64,000 nt of DNA from Pseudomonadota bacterium (GCA_008501635.1 QQUJ01000017.1:62001-126000); one strand, 5' to 3'. Shown: positions 46,857-55,712, counted from the first letter of the stretch. Notes: generated by a model from the letters alone, not told the origin. Translations and numbers: made by a program.

Positions 46857-47978
46857 TTATCGACCACGATAACCAGGCGGCTTGAGCGCCTGGCACTGCC
46901 GTTGATAGTCGGCCTCGATCTGTCGATAGGTTCCGGACCAGGTTCCGTCGGTCGGGCGTTGGCCTGAACGCACCGCGCCGGAGTAGTAGGATGACGCGCG
47001 CTCCGAGGCTTCAAAAAAACAACTCTGATAGCGCTGAACCTGGAGTTGTCTCTGACAGAGATCGCCGTAGAAGTCGCAGAGCACGTTTGTCTCGCTCTGG
47101 GACAGAACCCGATCTTTCTTCGCTTGCTCGGCGAGTTGCGCCGCGTACTTGCGGCGCTGTTCCTCCTGCTTGGCCTGGCGGGCCCGTTTCTCGCTGTCCT
47201 CGGCCGCCTGGCGTGCCCTCCGCTCTTTGTCCGCGGCTTCCTGGCGCGCCCGTTCTTTGCGAGCCGCCTCCTTCCTGAGCTGGGCTGCCTTGCCGTCCAT
47301 GAGCGCTGCGCGCCAGAGCGGAGGCGTGTCGTTACCCGTATAGTTCGTCTCCTTCTTCTCGAAGGCGATTGCCCACGAAGCCTCCTCGCCGACGGACTCC
47401 CCACTTCTGGACTTAGCCAATAGGTTGCAGTAGCGGGTCGTGGCCTCCTCCTGGGCGTCAGCCTTGGTGAGAGTGAATCCGCCGATACGCCGCGCCCACT
47501 GCGCGGCCTGCTCCGGCGGGGCAGCGGGCAGGTGAGCCGGTACCGCAGGCGGTGTTAGTTTGGGGCCTGTTTTGTTGTTTCTGTTTTGGTAGCGTTTCAG
47601 GACGAAATCAGCGATCTGCCTGGCGTGATCGGTCAGCTGCTTGCCCAGTACCACGTTCTTCTCCAGCCCCTTGGGACCGGTACGCAAGCCCATACCGGCG
47701 AATGCGGAGATCTCCATATGGTCGCGCAGGCCCTCCTTACCGAGTAGCCGCCAGGCTTCGATACCCTGCGCATACAGCAGCGTTTTCTGGTCTTCATCGA
47801 GTGATTTGAACTGCCTTGTCGCCTTGGACATCGCCGCAATCAGCGTCCCAGCCCGTTTCTTGTCCTCCGCCGAGGCTTGGGTCTGCCGATTGCATTCGAT
47901 GGGGCCGGCGGCCGCCGTGCTGGAAATGGCGGTCAGTGCAAGGAGCGAGCACGCGGCCAGGAACGGGTATCGCATCAT
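46857..47978 (-). CDS. Secreted protein with a charged coiled-coil region
   Basis: A 373-residue protein with a signal peptide (MMRYPFLAACSLLALTAISS, cleavage after AAA near 24). The N-terminal half is helical (SKATRQFKSLDEDQKTLLYA). A proline-rich linker (PPAVPAHLPAAPPEQ) leads to a second domain, then a long arginine-, lysine-, glutamate- and alanine-rich helix (about residues 235-295). The C-terminus has several cysteines (VLCDFYGDLCQRQLQ; YQSCFFEASERAS). The first two codons are both ATG. Function unknown. Confidence 0.65.
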   Translation of the reverse strand: MMRYPFLAACSLLALTAISSTAAAGPIECNRQTQASAEDKKRAGTLIAAMSKATRQFKSLDEDQKTLLYAQGIEAWRLLGKEGLRDHMEISAFAGMGLRTGPKGLEKNVVLGKQLTDHARQIADFVLKRYQNRNNKTGPKLTPPAVPAHLPAAPPEQAAQWARRIGGFTLTKADAQEEATTRYCNLLAKSRSGESVGEEASWAIAFEKKETNYTGNDTPPLWRAALMDGKAAQLRKEAARKERARQEAADKERRARQAAEDSEKRARQAKQEEQRRKYAAQLAEQAKKDRVLSQSETNVLCDFYGDLCQRQLQVQRYQSCFFEASERASSYYSGAVRSGQRPTDGTWSGTYRQIEADYQRQCQALKPPGYRGR

Positions 47979-48130
47979 TCCTCTTCTCTTTCTTGTTTGA
48001 GGTCGCCGAGGGAGAGGGGGTGCTGCCCCTGACCTCCCGAGTCGTTGGCGTTACAGGTAGTTTTCGAACAAGGGTCGCAGCGGGCAATCCGTCTTACTTT
48101 ACGGAAAGGTGCGGCGTCGACCCCGCATCA

Positions 48131-48207
48131 ATGCTGCGCCTTCGGGCCTACCCAGTGCGTCTCTGGGGTACAACACAGCATCCGGGGGATTCTGAGATAG
48201 GTTCTAG
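48131..48207. mobile_element. MITE family B, truncated copy
   Basis: The sequence GCTGCGCCTTCGGGCCTACC and onward matches the inverted left part of the full copy at 28835-29104, ending GATTCTGAGATAGGTTCTAG with the terminal CTAG at 48204-48207. The opposite half is missing. As with the full copy, its CTAG end provides the TAG stop codon of the adjacent minus-strand gene. Confidence 0.75.
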
Positions 48208-48764
48208 CCGCCTTCGCTGGTGAGTCTCTTCAGCGCAAGCTTCGCCAATTCGCGCGCCTGCTCTGGTGTATCGGCGCGCGCATCAAGCACGAAGTTACCT
48301 TTGACCAGAACCATGACGGTCTTGAAGCTGCCCGAGCCCTCCTTCTCCAGATAGGCAGCGTCGCCCAGGCCCCCGATCTTCTCAATCTTGCCGGCCGCCG
48401 AGGGATCCCACATCTCCGGTGCGTATAGCCAGACCATCGCGTAATCCTTCGCACCCTCGTCACGCCGGATGGTGTACGTGCAATCGCTCGCGTAGGCCGT
48501 CATGGTCGCCTCCCCGGTAATCCGCTCCGGGGTTGAGGCCAGGATTCCTGCGACGGCGGCCGCCGGTACGCGTGCGCACACATCGAAACTTTTCAGATCA
48601 CGTTTGACGGTGGGCGGGGCGGTCTGCGCGGACGTGGTTTTGCCCTGTTTGCTCGCTGGCGCCGTGCTGCTCGATTCCTGACTGCAGCCGCCCAGCCCCG
48701 CCGCAACTATTAGCGCAGCAAGAACAAAGACGATACGGCTGGGTGCTTGGGGAGGGTGATCCAT
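48204..48764 (-). CDS. Lipoprotein of unknown function
   Basis: A 186-residue lipoprotein with lipobox LGGC (Cys27). After a Ser/Thr/Ala-rich linker the domain contains DLKSFDVCARVPAAAVAGIL, ASDCTYTIRR and KIGGLGDAAYLEKEGSGSF, with one cysteine pair. The pattern recalls DUF3558-type or other single-domain surface lipoproteins that bind small ligands, but this is uncertain. The stop codon lies in the end of a MITE fragment. Confidence 0.65.
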   Translation of the reverse strand: MDHPPQAPSRIVFVLAALIVAAGLGGCSQESSSTAPASKQGKTTSAQTAPPTVKRDLKSFDVCARVPAAAVAGILASTPERITGEATMTAYASDCTYTIRRDEGAKDYAMVWLYAPEMWDPSAAGKIEKIGGLGDAAYLEKEGSGSFKTVMVLVKGNFVLDARADTPEQARELAKLALKRLTSEGG

Positions 48765-49035
48765 AGTGCGTTGCCTCGTGAGGTTTACCTGCCATGGTGT
48801 TGGTGCTGACTATACAGCCCATCTTTACTCAAAATCACCTGCGCTGAAAGGGTGGGGAAGAAAAACGGAGAAAAACAATTGATCTCTCGCAGAGACGCAA
48901 GGATCGCAAAGTTTTGAACTCAAAAACAGTTTACCGAGTCTCTTTTTGGAGCCTTCCATTGGATCTGAAGGTCTTCCTGGCGCTCTCTGCGCCTTCGCGA
49001 GAGTTTTCGGTTTTGAACTACCGCATTGTCCGGAT

Positions 49036-51129
49036 TTATCGCTGAACACTCTGCGCCGGAAATCCTACCCGAAACTCCGCGCCAGGCCCCACGTTAACCA
49101 CATCCACCTTCCCCTTCATCGCCGCCGCCAACTGATTCACCAGCGCCAGGCCGATACCCGTTCCCACGGTCTCGCGTGTCAGTTCGTTCTCGGACCGGTA
49201 GAAAAGTCGAAAGATCTTTTTCATCTGATCTTTTGAAATTCCCGGTCCGTAGTCGCGCACCGTGAAGACGACGGTGTTGTCCTGTTGCTTGCGACAGGCG
49301 ATGTCGATGGCGCGCCGCTCCCCTTTGGCGGAGAACTTGATGGCGTTGTCCACGAGGTTGATGAGGATCTGGGTGAAGTAGTCCTGATCGACCTCCAGCA
49401 CCGCTGCTTCGCTATCGGCGGGGCAATCGAGTTTGAGCGCAAATCCCGCCCGCTCGATCTGCGAGGCGATCTTGGAGCGCACGATGTCCATCAGCTCGCC
49501 CACAGTGATCGGTTTGAGATTGACCTGCAGGTCGTTGCGCGTCATGCGCGCCAGTTGCAGCACGTTGTTGATCAGACGCGACAGGCGCTCGCTTTCGTCG
49601 TGGATAAAGCCGTAGTACTCACCCTTCTTCTCCTCCGGCGCCCAACCCTCGCGCAGCATCTCGCCGTACATGCGGATCGAAGTGAGCGGCGTCTTCAGTT
49701 CGTGACTGACGGCGGAGACGAAATCCTGCTGCTGGCGGGCGAGGGCGATCTGTCCGAGGCCCAGGCGGTACATCAGCAGAAAACCGCCGCAGAGCACCAG
49801 GGCGAGCACCACCGCCACCCAGGTGATGATGGTTCCGCCGGGGCCGGCGGGGAGGCGGTTGATGCTGAAGATGAGCTCCAGCGCGCCCAGCGGCGCATTG
49901 AGCCGGGTCTGATAGAGCAGTGCGCCGCGCAGCTCGCTGGTGCTGGCGAGGTAGTCGCGGGAGGCCGGGCCGCTGATGGCGGTGATTACCTCCCCCTGGT
50001 AGGCGACGATCAGGTCACTCATTTGTGAAAGCGCCGTCGTGCGGAAGGCGTCCTGCACCAGGCCCCTGAGAAACGCCTGCTGTTCGATGAGCAGGCCTTG
50101 AATGTAACGCTGCTCATCGCGCCATACTTTGCGAAACAGCACGAAGTGTCCGCTCTCGAGGCGACTGAATTCGAAGGGGTCGATTTCACTTTCGAAGGTA
50201 CGGATGCGCAGGTCGGCCAGCGCCGCCGGTGCCGTGATCGCGCTTTCCAGGGGCGCGGTAGCCTGCGGTTCCGCGACGGCGCTGATTTCCTTGCGCGCGC
50301 GACGTTCCGGCACCGTATCGGGTTTCTGCAACGCCAGTTGGCGCGATTGTTCCTCGAGGCGTTCAGCGGAGTAGCGCTGCTCCAGTTTGAGATCCTCGAC
50401 CCGGCCGAGTTTGCCGGTGGTTGCCTGCCTCTTCGCTTCGCCGCTGAGCACGGGTGCCCGATTGAGCCGGTCGAAGGCCGCTTGTCCCGCCGCCGGCTCT
50501 TCGGCTTCGCGCAAGGCCGGGGATGCAGCGGCCGGGGAGCGGGAGCTGAATAAGGCGACATCTTCATCCAGCCGCGAGGGGTGTGCCGGCGCGTCGGCAA
50601 TCGCGGCCGACCTTCCGCCCCCCGGCCCGCCCTCGCTGGCGTGGACCAGGCGGTTGCGATTAAGGATCGACTGGATGCGTTGCGCCAGCTCCTGGCGGCG
50701 CTCCAGTTCCTTGCCGCTGACGCCGAAGGCCGTTGCATCGGTTCCGGTAGCGGGCAACAGTGGTGTGCTGAAGGCCCCTGCGGTATCGACCTGGAAGTAA
50801 CCGACGACGCCGGGCAGTTCGCTGGCGGTGGGGTATCTGGAGAGCGGCGAGCGTTGCACGTAGTTGGTGGCGGGATCGCCGGTAACCACCAAAAAGGCGT
50901 AGTCGGCGAAACCGCGCAGCTCCTCGCTGGTCATGTGCTCGGCGATTTGCGCCTGGATGCGATTCGACAACTCCTCGGCCATCACGCGATGCTGGTGGAA
51001 GGCCTCCCACTTGAGCTGACTGTAGGCCTGATAGATGAGGACGCCGGTGGGCAGCGCGAGGGCGAGAAAAAAGATCACCAGCCACGCGCGCAGCCTTTTG
51101 GCACTCAGCCCTGCGAGGGAGTGTCGCAC
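49036..51129 (-). CDS. Sensor histidine kinase with large periplasmic domain
   Basis: A 697-residue kinase. The first helix (AWLVIFFLALALPTGVLIY) is followed by a periplasmic region of about 395 residues with a disordered Ala/Arg/Glu-rich middle, then a second helix (about residues 432-455). HisKA has His476 in VSAVSHELKTPLTSIRMYGE. The HATPase contains NLVDNAIKFSAKGERR, RDYGPGISKDQMKKIF and GTGIGLALVNQLAA. There is no HAMP domain. It starts 4 bases after its regulator gene. The signal is unknown; the divergent PspA-like operon hints at envelope stress. Confidence 0.88.
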   Translation of the reverse strand: MRHSLAGLSAKRLRAWLVIFFLALALPTGVLIYQAYSQLKWEAFHQHRVMAEELSNRIQAQIAEHMTSEELRGFADYAFLVVTGDPATNYVQRSPLSRYPTASELPGVVGYFQVDTAGAFSTPLLPATGTDATAFGVSGKELERRQELAQRIQSILNRNRLVHASEGGPGGGRSAAIADAPAHPSRLDEDVALFSSRSPAAASPALREAEEPAAGQAAFDRLNRAPVLSGEAKRQATTGKLGRVEDLKLEQRYSAERLEEQSRQLALQKPDTVPERRARKEISAVAEPQATAPLESAITAPAALADLRIRTFESEIDPFEFSRLESGHFVLFRKVWRDEQRYIQGLLIEQQAFLRGLVQDAFRTTALSQMSDLIVAYQGEVITAISGPASRDYLASTSELRGALLYQTRLNAPLGALELIFSINRLPAGPGGTIITWVAVVLALVLCGGFLLMYRLGLGQIALARQQQDFVSAVSHELKTPLTSIRMYGEMLREGWAPEEKKGEYYGFIHDESERLSRLINNVLQLARMTRNDLQVNLKPITVGELMDIVRSKIASQIERAGFALKLDCPADSEAAVLEVDQDYFTQILINLVDNAIKFSAKGERRAIDIACRKQQDNTVVFTVRDYGPGISKDQMKKIFRLFYRSENELTRETVGTGIGLALVNQLAAAMKGKVDVVNVGPGAEFRVGFPAQSVQR

Positions 51130-51133
51130 GCGC

Positions 51134-51835
51134 TCAGCTGCTCATCAGCCGGTAGCCAGCGCCGCGTACTGTGACCAGGTAACGTGGTTCGGCTGAATCC
51201 GGTTCGATCTTACGTCGCAGTTTTGCGATGTGGATATCGACGGTGCGGGTTTCCAGATCGAGATTCCTGGCGTAGCCCCACACCTTGTTGAGCAGCTCTT
51301 CGCGGGCGACTGGGCGTTCGTTGTTGGCATGCAGGTACCGCAGTATCTCCATCTCGCGGCGCGTGAAGGGGCAGGTCATGTCGCCGCGTCGCGCCTCCAG
51401 GTTGCGGGTATCGATGGTGATGTCGTCACCCAGTTGAATGGTGTGGCGCTCCTCTGTGTTACCGAGCGCGCGGCGCAACACCGCCTGCACCCGCAATACC
51501 AGCTGCGCGACCGAGAAGGGTTTGGCCACGTAGTCATCGGCGCCGAGTGACAGCCCATGGACGATGTCATCATCGCTGGTTTTGGCGGTGAGCATGATGA
51601 TGGGCTGGTCGCGATCCTGGGCGCGAATGCGATTGCAGATCTCAAAGCCGTCCATGCCCGGCAGCATCACGTCCAGCAGCACCATGTCGAAGGTGCCGGT
51701 AAGGGCCTTCTTCAGGCCGTCGGGACCTTCGGCGGCGCTGTCGACCTCGTAGCCGTGATAGACGAAGACATCGATCAGGCCGGAGCGGATGGCGGCTTCG
51801 TCTTCGACGATGAGGATGCGTGGTTTTTGGGTCAT
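51134..51835 (-). CDS. OmpR/PhoB-family response regulator
   Basis: A 233-residue regulator. The receiver domain has IVEDEAAIR, phospho-acceptor Asp55 in VLLDVMLPGMDG, Thr in MLTAKTSDDD and Lys in YVAKPFSVAQL. The winged helix has FTRREMEILRYLHAN and ETRTVDIHIAKLRRKI, ending YLVTVRGAGYRLM. It is followed by its kinase gene in the same operon. A tandem GTAAA site lies upstream in the divergent promoter region. Confidence 0.93.
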   Translation of the reverse strand: MTQKPRILIVEDEAAIRSGLIDVFVYHGYEVDSAAEGPDGLKKALTGTFDMVLLDVMLPGMDGFEICNRIRAQDRDQPIIMLTAKTSDDDIVHGLSLGADDYVAKPFSVAQLVLRVQAVLRRALGNTEERHTIQLGDDITIDTRNLEARRGDMTCPFTRREMEILRYLHANNERPVAREELLNKVWGYARNLDLETRTVDIHIAKLRRKIEPDSAEPRYLVTVRGAGYRLMSS

Positions 51836-52028
51836 CGTGCCTCGTTGTCAATGCGCGGGAGAGGGAATTCTATTCGCCCTTTCCAAACTCATCCCGTATG
51901 TCGTCATTCCCGCGCATGCGGGAAACTACGCCTTGGATACTGCTGGATTTCTGTCTGCGCGGGAAAGACGCAAGTTCAGAAGATCCACGCTTGGAACCTA
52001 GGGTAACAATTCTCCCTTCGCGGGAAAT

Positions 52029-52044
52029 GTAAATCTTTTGTAAA
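52029..52044 (+). promoter_or_regulatory. CpxR-like tandem box GTAAA-N6-GTAAA
   Basis: GTAAA at 52029-52033 and GTAAA at 52040-52044 are 11 bases apart, one helical turn, as expected for an OmpR-family dimer. The E. coli CpxR consensus is GTAAA-N(4-8)-GTAAA. The box lies in the 306-base region between the response regulator (start 51835) and the PspA-like gene (start 52142). The gap also contains a GCGGGAA-type palindromic scrap near 51910. Confidence 0.55.
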
Positions 52045-52141
52045 CAAACCCCGCAACGTTTTACCAAAGGCTGTCTACTTTTACAGCGCCTCGGTTCCTA
52101 AAGTGAGACCACGCAACCAGGACTCACTCAAGGAGCGCACC

Positions 52142-52690
52142 ATGGCACTGATTACACGCGTATCACGACTGTTCCGGGCCGACGTCAATGCGGTGCTGGA
52201 TTGTATGGAAGAACCGGAAATCCTGCTCAAGCAGGCGGTTCGCGAGATGGAGGAGGCACTGGCCGGCGACGAGCAGCGCGCCAAACTGATCGGTCTGGAG
52301 TTGAAGCAGATCGCTACACGCCATGCCGATCTCGGCAGTCGATTGCAGGAGATCGTTGAAGAGCTGGATCTCTGTTTCGACACCGGCAACGAGGATCTCG
52401 CCCGCGTTCTGCTAAAACGCAAACTGGAAGCAGAGCGCTTCGTGAAGTTTCTGATCCGCAAGCGCGAAGAGTTGCAGAGCGCAGCGGAGGAGTTGGCAAC
52501 GCGGATCGAAGAGAACCGCTCGCGGCTGGAGAGCATGCGCCAGAAGGCCGAACTGCTCGCCGGGCAGGATAGCCGTGATGAGTCTGCGTTGGCGTGGACC
52601 GAAACGGACTTTGCGCGTCAGTTCGCGGTCAGCGACGACGACATCGAACTTGCCTTCCTGCGCGAGCGGCAGAAGCGGGTGGCGCCATGA
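52142..52690 (+). CDS. Second PspA/IM30-family protein
   Basis: A 182-residue protein, clearly PspA-like at its N-terminus (ALITRVSRLFRADVNAVLDC, MEEPEILLKQAVREMEEALA) and helical throughout (FVKFLIRKREELQSAAEELA). It is about 40 residues shorter than PspA at 34694 and only moderately similar, so it is a distinct subfamily. AAGGAGCG precedes the start. It heads a three-gene operon with a membrane protein and a secreted vWA protein. It probably acts at the membrane under stress. Confidence 0.87.
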   Translation: MALITRVSRLFRADVNAVLDCMEEPEILLKQAVREMEEALAGDEQRAKLIGLELKQIATRHADLGSRLQEIVEELDLCFDTGNEDLARVLLKRKLEAERFVKFLIRKREELQSAAEELATRIEENRSRLESMRQKAELLAGQDSRDESALAWTETDFARQFAVSDDDIELAFLRERQKRVAP

Positions 52691-53256
52691 AGCGGCCGAG
52701 CTTTTTCGAAGGCGTGGGCGTGGCACTGGCCGCCAGTGCGGTGGGTAGCGTGCTCTTCACCGTGCTTGCAACACTGTTCGCCGGTGGCTTCGTGCTGCGG
52801 GTGCTGATTGCGGGCATGGGACTGCTCTACGTGCTCTACCTGCTGAGGCGCAGCCACGAGCGCGTGGGGCGCATCACCACGATCGCGCTGTGGCTGGTGG
52901 CAGCGGGGTCCATCTGGTTGCTGGATCTCGGTCTGCCGCTCTATCTGGCGGCGCACCTGGGGATCGTCTGGCTGGTGCGCTCGCTCTACTTCTATTCCAG
53001 TCTGTTGGCCGCCGCGGCTGATCTGGGCTTGATAGCTCTCGGAATTGCCGCCGCCTTCTGGGCGGTGCTGGCCACCGGTAACTGGTTTCTCGGTTTCTGG
53101 TGCTTCTTTCTGGTGCAGGCGCTGTTTGTCGTCATTCCCACCCGTTTCAGACGTCCCGGCAACCGTGGCGTTGTGAATCCCGTTGTCGAGGATCGCTTTC
53201 AGTACGCCCATCGCGTGGCCGAAGCGGCCCTGACCAAACTGTCCGCTGTTCGTTAA
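52687..53256 (+). CDS. Integral membrane protein next to PspA-like gene
   Basis: A 189-residue protein with about six membrane helices (GVALAASAVGSVLFTVLATL; TIALWLVAAGSIWLLDLGLP; LGIVWLVRSLYFYSSLLAAA). A soluble tail follows (VVEDRFQYAHRVAEAALTKL). It overlaps the PspA-like gene by 4 bases, so the two are coupled. It could anchor the PspA-like protein at the membrane. No family name can be given. Confidence 0.8.
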   Translation: MKRPSFFEGVGVALAASAVGSVLFTVLATLFAGGFVLRVLIAGMGLLYVLYLLRRSHERVGRITTIALWLVAAGSIWLLDLGLPLYLAAHLGIVWLVRSLYFYSSLLAAAADLGLIALGIAAAFWAVLATGNWFLGFWCFFLVQALFVVIPTRFRRPGNRGVVNPVVEDRFQYAHRVAEAALTKLSAVR

Positions 53257-53274
53257 TCGCAAAGGAGAAGGATC

Positions 53275-54492
53275 ATGAAATCGAAAATCATTGCCGCTGC
53301 ACTGTTTACCTTTACCGCCGGGGGTATCGCGTTCTACCCCGCCATCAAGAATGTCGGTGCCGTCGCCACGCCACCGCCGGATCCCATCGTGCACGTGCCC
53401 GTGGTCGACCCCGTGACCCAGAAGCGCCCCACGATCGAGGTGGTGTTCGCGCTGGACACCACCGGCAGCATGGGCGGCCTGATCCAGGCCGCCAAGGAGA
53501 AGATCTGGTCCATCGCCACCACCATGTCCCAGGCGCAACCGGCGCCGGAGATCCGCATGGGTCTGGTGGCCTACCGGGATCGCGGGGACGTGTACGTCAC
53601 CCAGGTCGTGGATCTCTCTGACGATCTCGACTCCATGTACGCGACGCTGATGGATTTTCGCGCCGGTGGCGGCGGTGATGGGCCGGAGAGCGTCAATCAG
53701 GCGTTGTACGACGCGGTGCACCGGATCTCGTGGAGCCAGGACAAGGATGCCTACCGGGTGGTGTTTCTGGTGGGCGATGCGCCGCCGCACATGGATTACC
53801 AGGACGATGTGAAGTATCCGCAGACCCTGGCGGTGGCCAAGTCCCGGGACATCGTGGTCAATACCATTCAGGCGGGCGACAGCAGAGCCACGCGTAATGT
53901 GTGGATGAAGATCGCCCAGGCGGGCTACGGACTCTACGCGCAGGTCGAGCAGACCGGCAATGCGGTGGCTATCGCGACGCCGTATGACAAGCGGCTCGCC
54001 GAGCTGTCGGCGAAAATGGACGAGACCCGCCTCTACTACGGCAGTGCCGCGGAGAAGGCCAAACGTCAGCTGAAACAGGATGCGGCCAGGAAACTGCATG
54101 AGTCCGCTTCGGTGGAATCCCGCGCCCGGCGGGCCACTTTCAATGCCACCAAAAGCGGCGAGAACAATTTTCTCGGCGAAGGCGAGCTGATCGAGGATGT
54201 GAGCAGCGGTCGCGTCGATCTCGACAGCCTGAAACCGGAATCGTTGCCGGCCCCCTTGCAGGCGATGGCGCCCGCCGAGCAGAAAGCGGCCATCGAGGAG
54301 GCTGCCGAGCGCCGCGCCGAGCTGAAGAGCGAGATCCAGGAGCTGGCCGCACAGCGTGCCGACTTCCTCAAGGAGAAGGTGAATGCGGTGGGCGGCGCCA
54401 GCGCCTCGCTGGATCACAAGCTCTACGGCGCGATCCGTGATCAGGCCGGCAAGAAAGGGATGCATTACGAGGCGGATACCCCGGCATACTAG
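53275..54492 (+). CDS. Secreted von Willebrand factor A-domain protein
   Basis: A 405-residue protein with a signal-like N-terminus (MKSKIIAAALFTFTAGGIAF). The vWA domain has an intact MIDAS: Asp61 in VVFALDTTGSMGG, Asp in LVAYRDRGD, and VVFLVGDAPPHMDYQ. After the vWA domain (to about residue 235) comes a long helical, charged region (AAERRAELKSEIQELAAQRA) that may pair in coiled coils. AAAGGAGAAGG precedes the start. The third gene of the PspA-like operon; it probably works in the periplasm through metal-dependent protein binding. Confidence 0.87.
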   Translation: MKSKIIAAALFTFTAGGIAFYPAIKNVGAVATPPPDPIVHVPVVDPVTQKRPTIEVVFALDTTGSMGGLIQAAKEKIWSIATTMSQAQPAPEIRMGLVAYRDRGDVYVTQVVDLSDDLDSMYATLMDFRAGGGGDGPESVNQALYDAVHRISWSQDKDAYRVVFLVGDAPPHMDYQDDVKYPQTLAVAKSRDIVVNTIQAGDSRATRNVWMKIAQAGYGLYAQVEQTGNAVAIATPYDKRLAELSAKMDETRLYYGSAAEKAKRQLKQDAARKLHESASVESRARRATFNATKSGENNFLGEGELIEDVSSGRVDLDSLKPESLPAPLQAMAPAEQKAAIEEAAERRAELKSEIQELAAQRADFLKEKVNAVGGASASLDHKLYGAIRDQAGKKGMHYEADTPAY

Positions 54493-54501
54493 CAGGCCAT
54501 A

Positions 54502-54537
54502 ATGAAACGGCCCGGTGATTCTGCCGGGCCGTTTCAT
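54502..54537. terminator. Bidirectional hairpin terminator
   Basis: A perfect 14-base stem, ATGAAACGGCCCGG (54502-54515) with CCGGGCCGTTTCAT (54524-54537), has an 8-base loop. It is placed between the converging vWA gene and the gene at 54556. T-rich tracts are short (GATTTTGG), so it may work as a hairpin block in both directions. Confidence 0.8.
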
Positions 54538-54555
54538 GATTTTGGTAAATGGAGT

Positions 54556-55107
54556 TCAGCGGCGCTTTCTGCGCCGCTTTTTGCTGCCGGCGTGGCTCTC
54601 CTCGTGGCGCGCCCTCTGCGCCTTGCGCTTCGACACACGGGCAGCGAACGAAAGCAGTACCACGATGGCGATCACCGCGCCGACATAATAGAACGCCGGC
54701 GGTATGACATAGCCGCTGCCGGCCTGACGTACGTCGCGCACCGCATCGGCGCCGAAATCCACCCGGTGGCTGCGGAAGGTCGTCTTGTCGCCGCGGGTAA
54801 AGCTCACCACGATCTCGGCGCGCCGGTCGCCGGAGCTGACCGTGAGCCGCCGACCCAGGTCCTCATCGTGAAAATGCAGTTGCATCCGGTAACGGCCGTC
54901 GCTACCGGTGGTCGCGGACTGCAGGAGGGTGCCGCCGTCATGTACCTGAACCAGCCTGTTGGCCACGGGGCGTTGGTCGGCATCGAGCACGGTGCCGAAG
55001 ACGACGTAGCGATGGTCGGCCTCGTGCTCGGCGTGGGCCGCCGGGGTAAGGACCGTGCATAGCATGACCAGTACCAGCAGTCTGTACGGGGTGACGGGTG
55101 GCTTCAT
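54556..55107 (-). CDS. Exported protein with carboxypeptidase-regulatory-like domain and membrane anchor
   Basis: A 183-residue protein with a signal peptide (cleavage after AHA near 26). A beta-sandwich follows, VFGTVLDADQRPVANRLVQV and SATTGSDGRYRMQLHF, the CarboxypepD_reg/transthyretin-like pattern. Then a membrane helix (IPPAFYYVGAVIAIVVLLSF) and a very basic tail (SKKRRRKRR). It would display a small domain in the periplasm. Function unknown. Confidence 0.75.
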   Translation of the reverse strand: MKPPVTPYRLLVLVMLCTVLTPAAHAEHEADHRYVVFGTVLDADQRPVANRLVQVHDGGTLLQSATTGSDGRYRMQLHFHDEDLGRRLTVSSGDRRAEIVVSFTRGDKTTFRSHRVDFGADAVRDVRQAGSGYVIPPAFYYVGAVIAIVVLLSFAARVSKRKAQRARHEESHAGSKKRRRKRR

Positions 55108-55201
55108 GGCGTCTCGCTTTCAGTCAGGCGGGTGGAGTGGCGGCGAAACTCCTGATGAAGATCAGGGTTGCTCCATCGCTAAGCGTAGCACCCGCGTTGC
55201 G

Positions 55202-55558
55202 CTATCGGCGCCGATAACGACCCAGATGGGCGCCGGATTCCGTCAACGTGCCGGTTGCTTCATCCTCCAACCCGAGGCGGTAGTTCAGGCGCCGTTCGGA
55301 AGGGTCGTTACGGATGCAGTCCATGTCGATGGTGGTGCGATTGAAGCTCGACCAGAAGCAGCGCACCTGGTGGTCCTCGCGCTCCGGGACGAAGAGGTAG
55401 GCTTTGCCGTCGAATTCGATCTGGATCCGGGCGTAGGCCGCTGGTGTGTCGGTAGTTGCCACCCATTCGCCCGCCGTGGGATGGGGGCCGCAGCCTGTCA
55501 GTAGCGAGGTGATCGCCAGTATAAGCAGTGTGGGCATGGCGAAGAACCTAAACATCAT
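55202..55558 (-). CDS. Small lipoprotein of unknown function
   Basis: A 118-residue lipoprotein with lipobox LLTGC (Cys23). The mature part is beta-rich and has two cysteines (QVRCFWSSFN; DMDCIRNDPSE). It ends SGAHLGRYRRR. No family recognised. The first two codons are both ATG. Confidence 0.6.
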   Translation of the reverse strand: MMFRFFAMPTLLILAITSLLTGCGPHPTAGEWVATTDTPAAYARIQIEFDGKAYLFVPEREDHQVRCFWSSFNRTTIDMDCIRNDPSERRLNYRLGLEDEATGTLTESGAHLGRYRRR

Positions 55559-55637
55559 GGAGTTTCCCGGTTGTTGACTGGAGCGATGTGGGACGAAGTA
55601 AGGACAGGCAGATCTTACCCGGTCTGCCTTTGACAGT

Positions 55638-55712
55638 TGTAGGTCGGGTTAGCGAAGCGTAACCCGACACACCCTGCATTCTTCGGGTTACGCTTCGCTA
55701 ACCCGACCTACA
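55638..55712. repeat. Large inverted repeat, REP-type (TGTAGGTCGGGTT)
   Basis: Arms of 30 bases (55638-55667 and 55683-55712) beginning TGTAGGTCGGGTTAGCGAAG are perfectly complementary around a 15-base loop. Such TGTAGGTCGGGTTA elements are widespread in proteobacterial intergenic DNA. The rest of the 470-base gap (55559-56028) before the ABC transporter shows nothing else I recognise. Confidence 0.8.

Noticed and set aside
52618-54537. A 639-codon minus-strand frame across the PspA-like operon
   Set aside because: The plus strand has overlapping start/stop coupling, a signal peptide and a MIDAS motif; the minus frame is rich in His, Arg and Gly without motifs.
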